Assembly: GCF_016950255.1 (NCBI RefSeq) | Contig: NZ_JACGFN010000001.1 | Location: 1,674,001 to 1,738,000 of the forward strand | Length of the DNA: 64,000 nt | Source of the DNA: Pectobacterium brasiliense | GTDB lineage: Bacteria; Pseudomonadota; Gammaproteobacteria; Enterobacterales; Enterobacteriaceae | Direction of reading: 5' to 3' | In this document: positions 62,550 through 64,000 of the stretch, in pieces | How the letters are laid out: every line of letters begins with the position of its first letter | Numbering within the stretch: the stretch's first letter is position 1 | Notes under the pieces: model-generated | Database searches by the model: none | What the model was told of the DNA's origin: nothing | What the model saw: the letters and a program-made list of their open reading frames with translations, nothing else | Made by a program: the position numbers and the translations under genes

Positions 62550-63277
62550 GCGTCCTCCCGCAGCTTGCCGTCGACTAACCGCAGACGTCGCTCGCAGCGT
62601 GCCGCCAGTTGTTCATCGTGTGTCACCAGAATCAGCGTGGTGGCATAATCACGATTGAGGGAAAACAGCAGATCAACGATGCGTTCACCGGTTTTACGAT
62701 CCAGATTCCCGGTCGGTTCATCGGCAAACAAGACGTTAGGACGACCGCTGAACGCGCGCGCCAGCGCCACACGCTGCTGCTCACCGCCGGAAAGCTGAGC
62801 GGGAAGATGATGTAAGCGCTCACCCAGCCCAAGCTGTTGTAACAGTTGCTCAGCCTGACCACGGCTGTGGCTGTCGCTTTCACCGCGCAGCAACGCGGGT
62901 AACTGTACGTTCTCCAACGCATTCAGCGTCGGCACCAGCATGAAAGACTGAAAGACAAAACCAACATGCTGAGCACGCAGCGCCGCACGGCCTTCTTCAT
63001 CCAATGCGTTGAGTGATTTGCCCATCAGGCTCACGTCGCCTTCTGTGCCATCATCCAGCCCGGCCAAAATCCCCAGTAAGGTCGATTTCCCCGAACCAGA
63101 TTCCCCAATCAGGGCAATTGTCTGCGCAGGTTTGACAATAAGCTCAACTCCGGTAAGGATGGAAAGCCGATTTTCTCCCTGACCAACGTGCTTACTAAGA
63201 TGATGAACTTCAAGAATGTTTTCTACGTGCGCAGTTTCGCTTGGCGTAGCACTCGCTGGGCTGGTCTTCGCAAACAT
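62546..63277 (-). CDS. ybbA: YbbA, ABC transporter ATP-binding protein
   Basis: A 243-residue ATPase of the LolD/MacB type: Walker A GESGSGKSTLLGILAGLDDG, Q-loop VFQSFMLVPTLNALENV, signature LSGGEQQRVALARAF, Walker B VLFADEPTGNLD and switch VTHDEQL. E. coli YbbA is about 15 residues shorter at the N-terminus, but the codons there are not usable starts (GTA at the matching place), so ATG 63277 stands. Its 5' end overlaps the divergent tesA by 78 bases on the opposite strand. It is coupled to ybbP. Confidence 0.92.
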   Translation of the reverse strand: MFAKTSPASATPSETAHVENILEVHHLSKHVGQGENRLSILTGVELIVKPAQTIALIGESGSGKSTLLGILAGLDDGTEGDVSLMGKSLNALDEEGRAALRAQHVGFVFQSFMLVPTLNALENVQLPALLRGESDSHSRGQAEQLLQQLGLGERLHHLPAQLSGGEQQRVALARAFSGRPNVLFADEPTGNLDRKTGERIVDLLFSLNRDYATTLILVTHDEQLAARCERRLRLVDGKLREDA

Positions 63278-63883
63278 GTTTTCGTCCTTTTGCTTCTGGG
63301 ATTATGCAGCGTACGCGCTTTCGCCGCTGACACATTATTAATTCTGGGCGATAGCCTCAGTGCGGGCTACCAGATGCCAGCCGCTAACGCGTGGCCAACG
63401 CTATTGAACACGCAGTGGCAGACACAGAAAAAAGGCGTCACGGTGGTTAACGCCAGTATTAGCGGTGACACCACCGCACAAGGGCTGGCGCGACTTCCTG
63501 CCCTGTTGAAACAGCATCAGCCACGTTGGGTGTTGATTGAACTGGGCGGCAATGATGGGCTCCGGGGATTTCCGGCAGCCAATATCGAGCAGGATCTGAC
63601 GAAAATCATCACGCTGGTCAAACAGGCTAACGTCCAGCCGCTGCTCATGCAGATCCGTTTGCCGACCAACTATGGCCGTCGCTACACCGAGTCATTCAGC
63701 AATATCTACCCCAAATTGGCGGAGCAGTTTGCGCTTCCTCTGCTGCCTTTCTTTATGGAGCAGGTGTATCTTAAACCGGAGTGGATGATGGAAGATGGCA
63801 TCCATCCAACCCGGGATGCCCAACCGTTTATCGCAGAATGGATGGCGAAGCAGCTGGAACCCTTAGTTAACCATGAGTCTTAA
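63200..63883 (+). CDS. tesA: Thioesterase I / protease I / lysophospholipase L1 TesA
   Basis: TesA is a periplasmic SGNH hydrolase acting on acyl-CoA, esters and lysophospholipids. The 227-residue protein has a signal peptide (to about residue 42, ending VRAFAA) with a longer front than E. coli's, then the motifs LLILGDSLSAGYQM (Ser), ASISGDT, ELGGNDGLRG and DGIHPTRDAQP (Asp, His). ATG 63200 (MMNFKNVF) equals the E. coli start; ATG 63188 is possible. ybbO follows after 28 bases, as in E. coli. Confidence 0.95.
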   Translation: MMNFKNVFYVRSFAWRSTRWAGLRKHVFVLLLLGLCSVRAFAADTLLILGDSLSAGYQMPAANAWPTLLNTQWQTQKKGVTVVNASISGDTTAQGLARLPALLKQHQPRWVLIELGGNDGLRGFPAANIEQDLTKIITLVKQANVQPLLMQIRLPTNYGRRYTESFSNIYPKLAEQFALPLLPFFMEQVYLKPEWMMEDGIHPTRDAQPFIAEWMAKQLEPLVNHES

Positions 63884-63911
63884 TAAATAGGCTTTTGAAT
63901 TAGGTAAAGTT

Positions 63912-64000
63912 ATGCAAAAAACGGTCTTCATTACCGGTTGCTCCAGCGGCATTGGCCTGATTGCCGCTCAGGATCTGCAAAAACGTGGCTATCGCGTGAT
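63912..64000 (+). CDS. ybbO: YbbO, short-chain dehydrogenase, N-terminal part only
   Basis: The first 29 codons of a short-chain dehydrogenase/reductase. The NADP-binding TGCSSGIGL motif appears at residues 8-16 (MQKTVFITGCSSGIG). E. coli YbbO is an NADP-dependent aldehyde reductase lying next to tesA, the same place. The gene runs out of the window. Confidence 0.88.
   Translation, partial: MQKTVFITGCSSGIGLIAAQDLQKRGYRV

Overview
The window reads as chromosome of a soft-rot enterobacterium, most likely Pectobacterium. The housekeeping proteins are very close to their E. coli counterparts and keep E. coli order in long blocks, while the inserts (GDSL and subtilisin autotransporters, two TonB receptors, an extra methyl-accepting chemotaxis protein, an AtuA/Ato catabolic cluster) suit a plant-associated relative. 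The genus is an inference from gene content; there is no rRNA or other marker here.

Layout. 1-6.5 kb is the end of the mrdA-mrdB-rlpA-dacA cell-wall block, then ybeD, lipB, lipA, tatE, crcB (behind a fluoride riboswitch) and cspE. 6.7-9.5 kb is accessory: a YgeA-type racemase and a GDSL-esterase autotransporter. 9.8-12.4 kb is the ypfM / yffB-dapE-ypfN block, with an M15 peptidase gene wedged between dapE and ypfN. 12.5-19.6 kb is a LysR-controlled catabolic cluster (CitMHS transporter, split AtuA pair, AtoD-AtoA CoA transferase, thiolase), followed by a chemoreceptor. ypfH stands alone at 21.6 kb, separated from its usual neighbours on both sides.

22.4-40.1 kb is a second large insert: a DUF1272 protein, a lipoprotein subtilisin autotransporter, an ATPase plus an unknown protein, and then the most interesting region, 27.4-40.1 kb. 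That region holds a TonB-dependent receptor with a signalling domain, an SbmA/YddA-type ABC protein, a FecI/FecR pair, a dedicated TonB-ExbB-ExbD, a TldE-TldD protease pair and a thioredoxin-fusion protein. Three of its transcription units share an ungapped 30-bp promoter-region motif, so it looks like one self-regulated system for taking up and breaking down a peptide-like compound.

40.2-54.3 kb returns to the backbone: tmcA, a DUF441 protein, purC, bamC, dapA, gcvR, bcp, bepA, yfgD, hda, uraA, upp, purM and purN. It carries a family of hairpin-rich 70-bp repeats (three in tandem before gcvR, one in the upp leader). 54.5-57.8 kb is a siderophore-binding protein and TonB receptor pair with a possible Fur site. 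speG, an IS110-family element with a candidate bridge RNA, and the ybbP-ybbA / tesA-ybbO block close the window. No tRNA, rRNA or CRISPR array was seen.
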